Shown here: positions 7,502 through 14,762 of the stretch, one piece after another
Position numbering within the stretch: the stretch's first letter is position 1
How the letters are laid out: the number at the start of each line of letters is the position of its first letter
Origin: Pontimonas sp964350865
GTDB taxonomy: Bacteria; Actinomycetota; Actinomycetes; Actinomycetales; Microbacteriaceae
Direction of reading: 5' to 3'
DNA length: 39,301 nt
NCBI GenBank assembly: GCA_964350865.1
Contig: CAYGLJ010000010.1
Coordinates: 1-39,301 of the forward strand
Position numbers and translations under genes: made by a program
Notes under the pieces: model-generated
What the model was told of the DNA's origin: nothing
The model's database searches: none
What the model saw: the letters and a program-made list of their open reading frames with translations, nothing else

Positions 7502-8997
7502 TTCTTACCCGTGCGAGGCGATGGGGTTCATCCTCTGGAGAGCTCGTAGACATTGTCGTCGAGGGTGAGGTCATCTCGCAGATTGTTCCTTCGGGAACGG
7601 CGGCATGGGGAGACCACGAGGTCATCGACCTCGAAGAGCGAGTGGTCATTCCCGGACTCTGGGACGAGCACGTCCACTTCACGCTCTGGGCTCAACATCG
7701 CCGTCGAGTCTCCCTTCACGGAGCGTCCTCTGCCAAGGACGCTGCCACGATCATGGGCGCTGCGGTCGCGACAAATGCTGCGAATCCTTCACCGGACCCC
7801 ATCGTCGTGGGTGCTGGATATAGGGATGGACTATGGAATGACCGCAAGACCACGGCTCTGCTCGACGAGGTGACCGGTGATACCCCGGTCATCCTGATTT
7901 CGGTGGATGTCCACTCTGCCTGGGTGAACACGGCGACGCTTCGACACTTCGGTATCTCGGGCCATGACGAAGACGGTGTCATCACCGAGCGCGAATGGTT
8001 TGACTTGGCCCGGCGAGCCAACGACTTTGACAATGTGACCCTGGACGAGTGGGCCATGGATGCGGCCAAGCATGCGGCCAGTCGTGGAGTTGTCGGGATT
8101 GTCGACCTGGAGATGCGCTACAACGCACCCGATTGGATCAGACGTTCCGAGGCTGCTGGAGGTCGCTACCCGCTTCGAGTCGAAGCGGGTGTTTACCCGG
8201 ATGATCTCGATCGCGCTATCGCGGAGGGGCTCCGCAGCGGCCAGGAGCTCGCTCCGGGAATTACGGTCGGGCCTTTCAAAATCATCACCGATGGATCTCT
8301 CAACACCCGAACAGCCCACTGTGTTGAGCCCTACCTCACGGTCTCGCCACCGGAATATGGCGCGATGAATTTTCCTCCCGGAGAGATCGCGACGATTCTC
8401 ACGAAGGCTCAGACAGCAGGTTTTTGGCTTGCTGTCCATGCCATAGGTGACGAGGCGAACCGGATAATCCTGGACATTTTCCAGGAGAACGGTCTTCGCG
8501 GGCGTATCGAGCACGCCCAGCTTGTTCGGGAGGAAGATTTTCCCCGGTTTAGTGAGCTCGGGATAGCAGCGAGTGTGCAGCCCGAGCACGCTGTCGATGA
8601 TCGTGACGTCACCGACGTGTACTGGGCTGATCGTTCGACTCGAGCGTTTGCGCTGCGCAGGCTGGTGGATTCTGGGGCGACATTGGTGCTGGGCTCTGAT
8701 GCTCCGGTGTCTCCTCTTGATCCCTGGGTGAGCATTGCCGCTGCCGTAACGAGGACTAGGGATGGACGAGACCCCTGGCATCACGAGCAGTCATTGACCT
8801 TGGAGGAAGCGCTGGGCTTTTCCCACCGCAGCACACTCGAGGTCTCTCAGCCCGCGGACATTGCGGTGTTGGACGCGGACCCAGCCTGGCTGATGGACGC
8901 CCTCGGCGCTGACATGGCAAAGGCCAGCGATGCCTTGCGCGCGATGCCTGTTGCCCTTACGGTCTGCGCCGGAGCGGTGACTCACCGCGAGCTGTAG
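7498..8997 (+). CDS. Amidohydrolase family protein (YtcJ-like)
   Basis: Metal-dependent hydrolase of the amidohydrolase 3/YtcJ type, 499 residues. The GTG at 7498 is chosen because it forms a GTGA overlap with the glycosylase stop and has GGAAAGG at a good distance; an upstream in-frame ATG (7471) lies deeper inside nei. Metal-site features are visible: VIPGLWDEHVHF near residue 60, TDGSLNTRTA near 270, VHAIGDEANR near 315, RIEHAQLV near 340 and LGSDAPVSPLDPW near 405, followed by an adenine-deaminase-like C-terminal beta domain (PADIAVLDADP). The natural substrate is unknown for most of this family; amide or ester hydrolysis is the broad expectation. Ends eight bases before the convergent tRNA-Gly. 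Confidence 0.9.
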   Translation: MILTRARRWGSSSGELVDIVVEGEVISQIVPSGTAAWGDHEVIDLEERVVIPGLWDEHVHFTLWAQHRRRVSLHGASSAKDAATIMGAAVATNAANPSPDPIVVGAGYRDGLWNDRKTTALLDEVTGDTPVILISVDVHSAWVNTATLRHFGISGHDEDGVITEREWFDLARRANDFDNVTLDEWAMDAAKHAASRGVVGIVDLEMRYNAPDWIRRSEAAGGRYPLRVEAGVYPDDLDRAIAEGLRSGQELAPGITVGPFKIITDGSLNTRTAHCVEPYLTVSPPEYGAMNFPPGEIATILTKAQTAGFWLAVHAIGDEANRIILDIFQENGLRGRIEHAQLVREEDFPRFSELGIAASVQPEHAVDDRDVTDVYWADRSTRAFALRRLVDSGATLVLGSDAPVSPLDPWVSIAAAVTRTRDGRDPWHHEQSLTLEEALGFSHRSTLEVSQPADIAVLDADPAWLMDALGADMAKASDALRAMPVALTVCAGAVTHREL

Positions 8998-9004
8998 GGA
9001 TTCT

Positions 9005-9078
9005 TGGAGGGGATGACGGGAATCGAACCCGCACCATCAGTTTGGAAGACTGAGGCTCTACCATTGAGCTACATCCCC
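9005..9078 (-). tRNA. tRNA-Gly(TCC), CCA encoded
   Basis: A complete cloverleaf on the minus strand: acceptor GGGGATG/CATCCCC, D-arm GCTC/GAGC, anticodon stem TCAGT/ACTGA around loop CTTCCAA (anticodon TCC), and T-arm GCGGG TTCGATT CCCGT. The body is 71 nt plus discriminator-encoded CCA (9005-9007), totalling 74 nt. It is convergent with the amidohydrolase gene and divergent from tRNA-Pro. Confidence 0.98.
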
Positions 9079-9138
9079 GAAGGTGGTGTTACCAATCCTC
9101 GATGCTACTGCATCGTGGCCTCACGCGACTTCCTTTCG

Positions 9139-9166
9139 TTCACATTCCAGCTAGACTTCCTAAGGT
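9139..9166 (+). promoter_or_regulatory. Probable promoter of tRNA-Pro (and tig)
   Basis: TTCACA (9139-9144), a 16-base spacer and TAAGGT (9161-9166) form a good actinobacterial housekeeping promoter in the 145-base gap between the two divergent tRNAs. Start of transcription would be near 9173, leaving about 50 nt of 5' leader for RNase P removal. The same gap holds a small hairpin CGATGC-TACT-GCATCG at 9100-9115 without a U-tract. Confidence 0.55.
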
Positions 9167-9223
9167 TGTTCGCCGGGTCACCTCACAGACACTGTGCCAC
9201 GATGGTGAATCGCTGTGGACCAT

Positions 9224-9297
9224 CGGGGCGTAGCTCAGCTTGGTAGAGCACCCGCTTTGGGAGCGGGAAGTCGCAGGTTCAAATCCTGTCGCCCCGA
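9224..9297 (+). tRNA. tRNA-Pro(TGG)
   Basis: A complete 74-nt cloverleaf: acceptor CGGGGCG/CGCCCCG, D-arm GCTC/GAGC, anticodon stem CCCGC/GCGGG around TTTGGGA (anticodon TGG), and T-arm GCAGG TTCAAAT CCTGT, with discriminator A. CCA is not encoded (CGG follows), unlike the neighbouring tRNA-Gly. The trigger factor start codon follows after only 36 nt. Confidence 0.98.
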
Positions 9298-9333
9298 CGG
9301 AAAGAAAAAACACAAGTTAGTTGGAGAAAAGCT

Positions 9334-10689
9334 GTGCCCACCACCACAAAAGAGTCGTTGAGTCCCACCCGTGTTCGCTTGAGCATCACGGTTACGCCGG
9401 AGGAACTCAAGCCCAGTCTTGACCACGCCTACCAGCACATCGCCCAGGAGATTCAGATTCCTGGTTTCCGCAAGGGCAAGGTGCCACCTCCCATCATTGA
9501 TCAGCGCGTCGGTCGCGGCGAGGTGTTGAACCACGCCGTGAGTGAAGGTCTTGATCGCTTCTTCCAGCTCGCAGTTGCCGAGGAGAAAGTCCGCACTCTA
9601 GGACGTCCCGAGGCGGATGTTACCCAGTGGCCCAGCGACAAAGACTTCTCCGGTGACCTCGTGGTTACCGTCGAGGTGGACGTCCGCCCAGACTTTGATC
9701 TGCCCAAGTTTGAGAAATACACCCTTGAGGTGGAGCCGGTCATGGTGACCCAGGGCAACGTGGATGACGAGTTGGATGCACTGCGCTCCCGCTTTGGCAA
9801 CCTTGTCACGGTGGATCGCCCCGCGAAGACTGGTGACTTTGTGCAGATTGATTTGGTGGCCAAGATTGGTGATTCCACCATTGACTCGGCTTCTTCAATC
9901 AGCTACGAGATTGGTTCAGGTCAGCTCATCGACGGCATCGATGACGCCCTGGACACTCTGACCGCAGGTGAGACCACCACTTTCGAATCGAAGCTGCTCG
10001 GTGGGGACCGCGAGGGCGAAACCGCCTTGATCGAGGTCACTGTCTTGAGCGTGAAAGAACGTGAGCTTCCTGAAGCTGATGACGATTTCGCTCAGATTGC
10101 CAGCCAGTTCGACACCATCAAGGAACTGCGGGAAGACCTCAAGAAGCAGGCTGAGCGCAAAGGAATGTTTGCTCAGGCTCAAGAGGCAAGGGACAAGCTC
10201 GTCGAGAAAATGATCGCCGAGGTCACCATGCCCTTGCCCCAGGGCGTTGTGGATGCTGAAGTTCACCGCCACCTGGAGCAGGAGGGTCGGCTCGAGGATG
10301 ACAAGCACCGGGCCGAGGTCGTCGAATCCACTGAGAAGAGCCTGCGCACCCAGCTGCTCCTTGACGCGCTTGTCGAAGCGCTAGAGGTTCAGGTGTCCCA
10401 GGACGAGCTAACTCAGTACCTGATTCAGTCAGCCGGGCAGTACGGCATGGAGCCCAGCGAATTTATTCAGTCACTTGATCAGAACGGCCAGATTCCCTCC
10501 ATGGTCGGTGAGGTTGCCCGCTCTAAGTCGCTGTCTGTCGCGCTCGCAAAGGTGAGCGTGAAGGACACTAAGGGCAAAAAGGTTGACCTGAGTGAGTTCA
10601 CCAGCCAGGCCACTGACCCGGTGGAGGACGCTGTGGCACAAGCTGTTGCGGATAACCACGACGGTCACGACCACGATCACGAGCACTAA
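9334..10689 (+). CDS. tig: Trigger factor, ribosome-associated chaperone and prolyl isomerase
   Basis: Binds at the ribosome exit tunnel and helps nascent chains fold; it also has peptidyl-prolyl isomerase activity. The 451-residue product has the ribosome-docking signature IPGFRKGKVPPP near residue 43, an FKBP-type isomerase domain at about 150-245 (GDFVQIDLVAKIGD...), and a helical C-terminal chaperone domain. It ends in a His/Asp tail (HDGHDHDHEH). The GTG start at 9334 has GGAG about eight bases upstream. The gene sits 36 nt behind tRNA-Pro with no obvious promoter of its own, and upstream of clpP1-clpP2, the order seen across actinobacteria. Identification is secure. Confidence 0.97.
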   Translation: MPTTTKESLSPTRVRLSITVTPEELKPSLDHAYQHIAQEIQIPGFRKGKVPPPIIDQRVGRGEVLNHAVSEGLDRFFQLAVAEEKVRTLGRPEADVTQWPSDKDFSGDLVVTVEVDVRPDFDLPKFEKYTLEVEPVMVTQGNVDDELDALRSRFGNLVTVDRPAKTGDFVQIDLVAKIGDSTIDSASSISYEIGSGQLIDGIDDALDTLTAGETTTFESKLLGGDREGETALIEVTVLSVKERELPEADDDFAQIASQFDTIKELREDLKKQAERKGMFAQAQEARDKLVEKMIAEVTMPLPQGVVDAEVHRHLEQEGRLEDDKHRAEVVESTEKSLRTQLLLDALVEALEVQVSQDELTQYLIQSAGQYGMEPSEFIQSLDQNGQIPSMVGEVARSKSLSVALAKVSVKDTKGKKVDLSEFTSQATDPVEDAVAQAVADNHDGHDHDHEH

Positions 10690-10790
10690 GCCACGCCACT
10701 CTGCCGAGGGCGAACACCCCCGGTTGGCGCCCAGTGCGCTGTGTACGCTCGGGGTACCAAGGCTTTGAATCCGTAGAGGAGAACACCACC

Positions 10791-11393
10791 GTGACCATGG
10801 CAGAAACCATGATGCAACCCAATGTCTTTGATCGGTTGCTGAAGGATCGCATCATTTGGCTGGGCTCTGAGGTTCGTGATGACAACGCGAACGAGATTGC
10901 CGCGAAGCTTCTCTTGCTGGCGGCGGAAGACCCCGAGAGTGACATCTACCTCTACATCAACTCACCCGGTGGTTCCATCACCGCCGGTATGGCGATTTAT
11001 GACACGATGCAGTTCGTCCCCAACGACATCGTGACCGTGGGAATCGGAATGGCTGCCTCGATGGGGCAGCTGCTGCTGACTGCGGGAACGAAGGGTAAGC
11101 GCTACATCACCCCAAACGCTCGAGTGCTGTTGCACCAGCCTCACGGTGGGTTCGGTGGAACAGCCAGTGACATCCAGACTCAGGCTCACCTGATCAATGA
11201 CATGAAGAAGCGTCTCGCGCAGATCACCGCCGAGGCAACGGGTAAGACCGTGGACCAGATTATGGCTGACGGTGACCGCGACCGCTGGTTCTCGGCAGAT
11301 GAAGCACTCGAGTATGGATTTGTAGACCACATCCGCGCCTCTGCCAGCGACGTTGTCGGTGGCGGCGGAACTGACCAGGGCAAGAAGAAGTAG
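10791..11393 (+). CDS. clpP1: ATP-dependent Clp protease proteolytic subunit 1
   Basis: Serine peptidase subunit that with ClpP2 forms the mixed ClpP1P2 barrel used by ClpX and ClpC in actinobacteria. The product is 200 aa from the GTG at 10791, chosen for GAGGAG (10776-10781) at the right distance; the reading upstream to 10734 is non-homologous. The catalytic triad is visible: Ser90 in GMAASMGQ, His115 in LLHQPHGG and an Asp in DGDRDRW (160-166). The oxyanion strand INSPGGS is also present. The C-terminus is Gly-rich and ends in lysines. It is 8 nt upstream of clpP2, hence an operon. The roughly 100-base gap after tig shows no clear operator. Confidence 0.97.
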   Translation: MTMAETMMQPNVFDRLLKDRIIWLGSEVRDDNANEIAAKLLLLAAEDPESDIYLYINSPGGSITAGMAIYDTMQFVPNDIVTVGIGMAASMGQLLLTAGTKGKRYITPNARVLLHQPHGGFGGTASDIQTQAHLINDMKKRLAQITAEATGKTVDQIMADGDRDRWFSADEALEYGFVDHIRASASDVVGGGGTDQGKKK

Positions 11394-11401
11394 GCGAAAC
11401 C

Positions 11402-12094
11402 ATGGAGATGATTACCCCCCAGTCAGGCGTGACGGCGTCGGCTCCCGAGAGTCGCTACATTTTGCCGAGCTTTGAAGAGCGCACCAGCTACGGCTTCAAG
11501 CGCCAAGACCCTTACGCAAAGTTGTTCGAAGACCGCATTGTGTTTCTCGGGGTTCAGGTTGATGACGCTTCGGCTGATGACGTGATGGCGCAGCTCCTCG
11601 TTCTGGAGAGTCAGGACCCCGACCGCGACATCGTGATGTACATCAACTCACCCGGTGGTTCGTTCACCGCGATGACGGCGATCTACGACACCATGCAGTA
11701 CGTTCGCCCCCAAATTCAGACCGTGGTGTTGGGTCAGGCAGCCTCTGCTGCTGCGGTGATTCTCGCCGGTGGTGAGCCCGGGAAGCGCTTGGCTCTGCCA
11801 AACTCTCGCATCCTGATTCACCAGCCGATGATGGGTGAAGCTGGTCGCGGACAGGCTTCGGACATTGAGATTCAGGCCAAGGAAATAGCTCGGCTTCGCG
11901 AGTGGCTGGAAGAGACTCTTTCTCGCCACTCCAAGAAGAGTGTGGAAGAGGTCAACCGCGATATCGACCGTGACAAGATTCTCACGGCTCCGGAAGCGCT
12001 CGAGTACGGCCTGATCGACCAGGTTCTCTCGACGCGTAAGTCTGCGGGAACCCCGACTCCAGCTAAGGGCCCGGAAGCCGTCGCTGCGAGCTAG
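11402..12094 (+). CDS. clpP2: ATP-dependent Clp protease proteolytic subunit 2
   Basis: Second ClpP paralogue of the hetero-oligomeric protease. The 230-residue product carries Ser115 (GQAASAAAV), His140 (ILIHQPMMG) and an Asp in the DIDRDK region. It has an N-terminal extension of about 35 residues relative to ClpP1, which resembles the propeptide of actinobacterial ClpP2. It starts at ATG 11402, directly after clpP1, so co-expression is expected. Its stop interlocks with the stop of the convergent CopC-like gene in CTAG (12091-12094); no terminator separates it from clpX-side transcription. Confidence 0.97.
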   Translation: MEMITPQSGVTASAPESRYILPSFEERTSYGFKRQDPYAKLFEDRIVFLGVQVDDASADDVMAQLLVLESQDPDRDIVMYINSPGGSFTAMTAIYDTMQYVRPQIQTVVLGQAASAAAVILAGGEPGKRLALPNSRILIHQPMMGEAGRGQASDIEIQAKEIARLREWLEETLSRHSKKSVEEVNRDIDRDKILTAPEALEYGLIDQVLSTRKSAGTPTPAKGPEAVAAS

Positions 12095-12723
12095 TCGCCG
12101 TTATGTTTCTGGCGGACTCGCCAGACAATCCACACGACCACGGCGATGCTGACGATGCTCAAAAACCCGACAATCAGAATCGGGTCTCGGGGGGCTTCGT
12201 CCGTGGTGATCTCTTCCGCGGCAATGGGGGTGGCAGTGACCACTGTTTCTGCTTCCTCCGCCGGAGTGTCCCGTGACACCCCGCACTCGGCCGGAGTGTC
12301 ATAACCCAGAGCTGGTGAGTGGGAAGCGCTGGGGGCGAAATCGAACTCGTAGCTCTCCGACAAGCTGTGGCCATCTGCTGACACGAACTGGTACGTAATC
12401 TCATAGGTGCCGGCCACGCCGAGGTCGGCGCTCGCGCTCATCGTTCTTTCGATGACGGAGACGCAACCATCGCCGTAGTAGAGGCCTGCGCTATCGCGGA
12501 CCACGACTCCAAACCCGCTGGCGTCACCACCCAGATCGAGAAATATGTCATTGGTGGTGAGGGAAATAGCGACAGGACTCTCGGTCACGGTGGAGCCAGG
12601 TGCGGGCGTGCGGTCCTCGACGACATTGTGAGCCATGGCCGGGGAAGCACCAAGAAGCAGCGCACCGAGGAGAGCTGCACCCATAAGAGGAAGGCGACGT
12701 AAAGCGCTGGATGTCAGGGTCAT
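12091..12723 (-). CDS. CopC-domain copper-binding protein, membrane anchored
   Basis: Predicted exported protein of the CopC/YcnC copper family. Of 210 residues, 1-31 form a Sec signal peptide ending AMA. Cleavage would expose His32 as the mature N-terminus, and Asp117/His119 (VSADGHSL) complete the histidine-brace-type Cu(II) site known in CopC. After the domain come a Cys-containing, Glu/Thr-rich linker and a single membrane helix (about 180-202) with a basic cytosolic tail (RVRQKHNGD). No CopD permease is next to it. The ATG at 12723 is preferred; a GTG three codons upstream is possible. TAGACT nine bases before the ATG may be the -10 of a near-leaderless transcript. Copper binding is inferred from conserved ligands. 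Confidence 0.85.
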   Translation of the reverse strand: MTLTSSALRRLPLMGAALLGALLLGASPAMAHNVVEDRTPAPGSTVTESPVAISLTTNDIFLDLGGDASGFGVVVRDSAGLYYGDGCVSVIERTMSASADLGVAGTYEITYQFVSADGHSLSESYEFDFAPSASHSPALGYDTPAECGVSRDTPAEEAETVVTATPIAAEEITTDEAPRDPILIVGFLSIVSIAVVVWIVWRVRQKHNGD

Positions 12724-12841
12724 GAGAACCACAGTCTAATCTCGCCACACCGGGTTGGCCTGTGGAATGTCCGCCGGGGTGAAAGCTTCAAAAGGTAAGC
12801 TCCAAGAAGTTGCTGACCAATGTTCTAGCGGAGGTTTTCCC

Positions 12842-14116
12842 ATGGCGCGCACCGGAGAATCAGGCGAGCTTCTCAAATGCTCGTTCTGCGGTAAGAGCCA
12901 GAAGCAGGTTCAGCAGCTGATTGCTGGGCCGGGCGTTTACATCTGCGACGAGTGTGTGGAGCTGTGCAACGAGATCATCGACGAGCGCCAGTCTGAGGGT
13001 CGCGAGACCGCCAGCGCTGACTTTGAATTGCCCAAGCCCAAGGAAATCTATGACTTCCTCGAGGAATATGTCATCGGGCAAGAGGACGCCAAGAAGTCGC
13101 TCTCGGTGGCTGTCTACAACCACTACAAGCGGGTCCGTGCGGCGTCATCTCCGCACGCGGTGGATTCCTCCGACGATATCGACATCCAGAAGAGCAACAT
13201 TCTTCTGATTGGTCCGACCGGGTGTGGAAAGACCTACCTCGCTCAAACCCTGGCGAAGCGCCTCAACGTTCCCTTTGCTGTGGCTGATGCGACCGCTCTG
13301 ACTGAAGCTGGGTATGTCGGTGAAGATGTGGAAAACATCTTGCTCAAGCTCATCCAAGCTGCTGATTACGACGTCAAGCGGGCCGAAATGGGCATCATCT
13401 ACATTGACGAGGTCGACAAGATTGCTCGCAAAGCGGAGAACCCGTCGATCACTCGTGACGTCTCCGGTGAGGGTGTTCAGCAGGCTCTCCTCAAGATTTT
13501 GGAAGGCACTGTCGCCGCTGTCCCGCCCCAGGGAGGGCGCAAGCACCCCCAGCAGGAATTTATTCAGATTGACACCACCAACGTTCTCTTCATCGTGGCG
13601 GGTGCTTTTGCCGGGTTGGAGGACATCATTTCCCAGCGCGTGGGTCGCCACGGTATTGGGTTCGGAGCCCCCCTGCACAGCAAGAACGCTCAGGAGAATC
13701 TGTTCAGCCAGGTTCTCCCCGAGGACCTCCACAGGTTCGGCCTGATTCCAGAGTTCATCGGTCGCCTCCCTGTGGTCACCACGGTGGCGCCTCTGGACCA
13801 GTCAGCGTTGATTGACATCCTGACGGGGCCCAAGAACGCTCTGGTCAAGCAGTATCAGCGCATGTTCGTCTTAGATGGCGTCCAGCTTGAGTTCGAAAAG
13901 GAAGCTCTCGAAGAGATTGCCGACCTCGCCTCCGAGCGGCAAACCGGAGCCCGCGGACTGCGAGCTATTTTGGAAGAGGTACTCGGACCCGTCATGTTCG
14001 ACATTCCCTCGAATGAATCCATCGAGCGTGTGGTCATCACGCGCGATGCCGTGCTGCGCAAAGCTCCGCCCGTAGTGGTGCAGAAGCCGGCTGCCAGGCG
14101 AGAAAAGTCCGCTTAA
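12842..14116 (+). CDS. clpX: ClpX, AAA+ unfoldase of the Clp protease
   Basis: Recognises and unfolds substrates and feeds them to ClpP1P2. The 424-residue product from ATG 12842 has an N-terminal C4 zinc domain (Cys13, 16, 35, 38), Walker A GPTGCGKT, pore loop GYVGED, Walker B IIYIDEVDK, the RKH-type region GRHGIGFGAP that includes the IGF loop for ClpP docking, and the C-terminal AAA+ lid. The start has GGAGG eight bases upstream; an in-frame ATG at 12755 would add 29 non-homologous residues and is rejected. The gene is separated from clpP2 by the opposite-strand CopC-like gene, so it needs its own promoter. Its stop interlocks with the next gene in TTAA (14113-14116). Confidence 0.97.
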   Translation: MARTGESGELLKCSFCGKSQKQVQQLIAGPGVYICDECVELCNEIIDERQSEGRETASADFELPKPKEIYDFLEEYVIGQEDAKKSLSVAVYNHYKRVRAASSPHAVDSSDDIDIQKSNILLIGPTGCGKTYLAQTLAKRLNVPFAVADATALTEAGYVGEDVENILLKLIQAADYDVKRAEMGIIYIDEVDKIARKAENPSITRDVSGEGVQQALLKILEGTVAAVPPQGGRKHPQQEFIQIDTTNVLFIVAGAFAGLEDIISQRVGRHGIGFGAPLHSKNAQENLFSQVLPEDLHRFGLIPEFIGRLPVVTTVAPLDQSALIDILTGPKNALVKQYQRMFVLDGVQLEFEKEALEEIADLASERQTGARGLRAILEEVLGPVMFDIPSNESIERVVITRDAVLRKAPPVVVQKPAARREKSA

Positions 14117-14301
14117 CCGCGGAGAATCACGCCGTTATCAAGTTCCACGACGGGGCGATTCTCCAGCCACGTCAACGTCCAACGGAGGCTTGATCTCTCG
14201 TCATCGGTGAGGGAGTCCTCGACTTGTTGAATGCGCTCGGCTAATTCACTCGGGATGGAGCGAGGGATTTGCCCTACGGAAAATCGACTTCCCAATTGCA
14301 T
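14113..14301 (-). CDS. Small conserved hypothetical protein (62 aa)
   Basis: A 62-residue soluble protein with LGSRFSVGQIP at the start, a helical middle (ELAERIQQVEDSL) and the motif WTLTWLENRPVVELD near the end. I recognise it only as a type found beside clpX in Microbacteriaceae; no function is known to me. Evidence that it is real: it starts in a TAATG overlap with the acetyltransferase stop (14301), its stop interlocks with clpX, and the Trp-rich motif looks conserved. It is the last gene of the valS-GNAT operon. Confidence 0.7.
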   Translation of the reverse strand: MQLGSRFSVGQIPRSIPSELAERIQQVEDSLTDDERSSLRWTLTWLENRPVVELDNGVILRG

Positions 14302-14762
14302 TACTGACCCACCTCTCGCTCGTAGGTGACCCAGGTGGTAGCGGTCGCCAGAGTGTCATAGAGGCGCCTGGCGCGATCGTTGTGTGAGGCGGTAATCCAG
14401 CGCAGTGTTCCTCCTCCGTGGGCGGTGGCGTAGTCATCTAGTGCTGATATCAACGCGGTGGCCACCCCTCCACCTCGTGCCTCGGGATCAGTGAAGAGAT
14501 CATCCAAAAACCAACCAGCACCGGCAGTGAAAGTGTCGTGCTGGAATCGCAGATGAGCGAAGCCCTGGACCTGCCCGTCCACTTCTGCCACAAAACACCG
14601 AACTGGATGGTTCTCCTCCATGAGCCAAGCCCAAACCCCCTCCACAACCTCAGGCGGGAATTCCTCTTCATAGAAGACCCCGTATGCGAGGAAGAGCTCT
14701 TGCCAGCGCTCGCGATCTCCCGCTGTCACGAGCCTCACGACTGGCGCTGTCTTCTCAGTCAT
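14301..14762 (-). CDS. GNAT-family N-acetyltransferase
   Basis: A 153-residue acetyl-CoA-dependent acyltransferase of the GNAT fold. The acetyl-CoA pyrophosphate loop is visible as DPEARGGGVATALI near residue 95, after the beta strand FLDDLFTD. The later helix contains NDRARRLYDTL. The ATG at 14762 lies inside the last codons of valS (8-nt overlap), so the two are translationally coupled; a longer reading into valS is rejected. It couples in turn to the 62-aa gene by TAATG. The acceptor could be a small molecule, a protein N-terminus or a ribosomal or tRNA-related target; the sequence does not decide. Confidence 0.88.
   Translation of the reverse strand: MTEKTAPVVRLVTAGDRERWQELFLAYGVFYEEEFPPEVVEGVWAWLMEENHPVRCFVAEVDGQVQGFAHLRFQHDTFTAGAGWFLDDLFTDPEARGGGVATALISALDDYATAHGGGTLRWITASHNDRARRLYDTLATATTWVTYEREVGQ

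Noticed and set aside
7831..8784. 317-codon minus-strand reading frame inside the amidohydrolase gene
   Set aside because: No family features; the plus-strand amidohydrolase has continuous metal-site motifs over the same bases.
10690..10790. Possible ClgR operator before clpP1
   Set aside because: A GCGAAC...GTTGGC imperfect repeat is present, but it does not fit the ClgR pattern I know (CGC and GCG half-sites around a short spacer) well enough.
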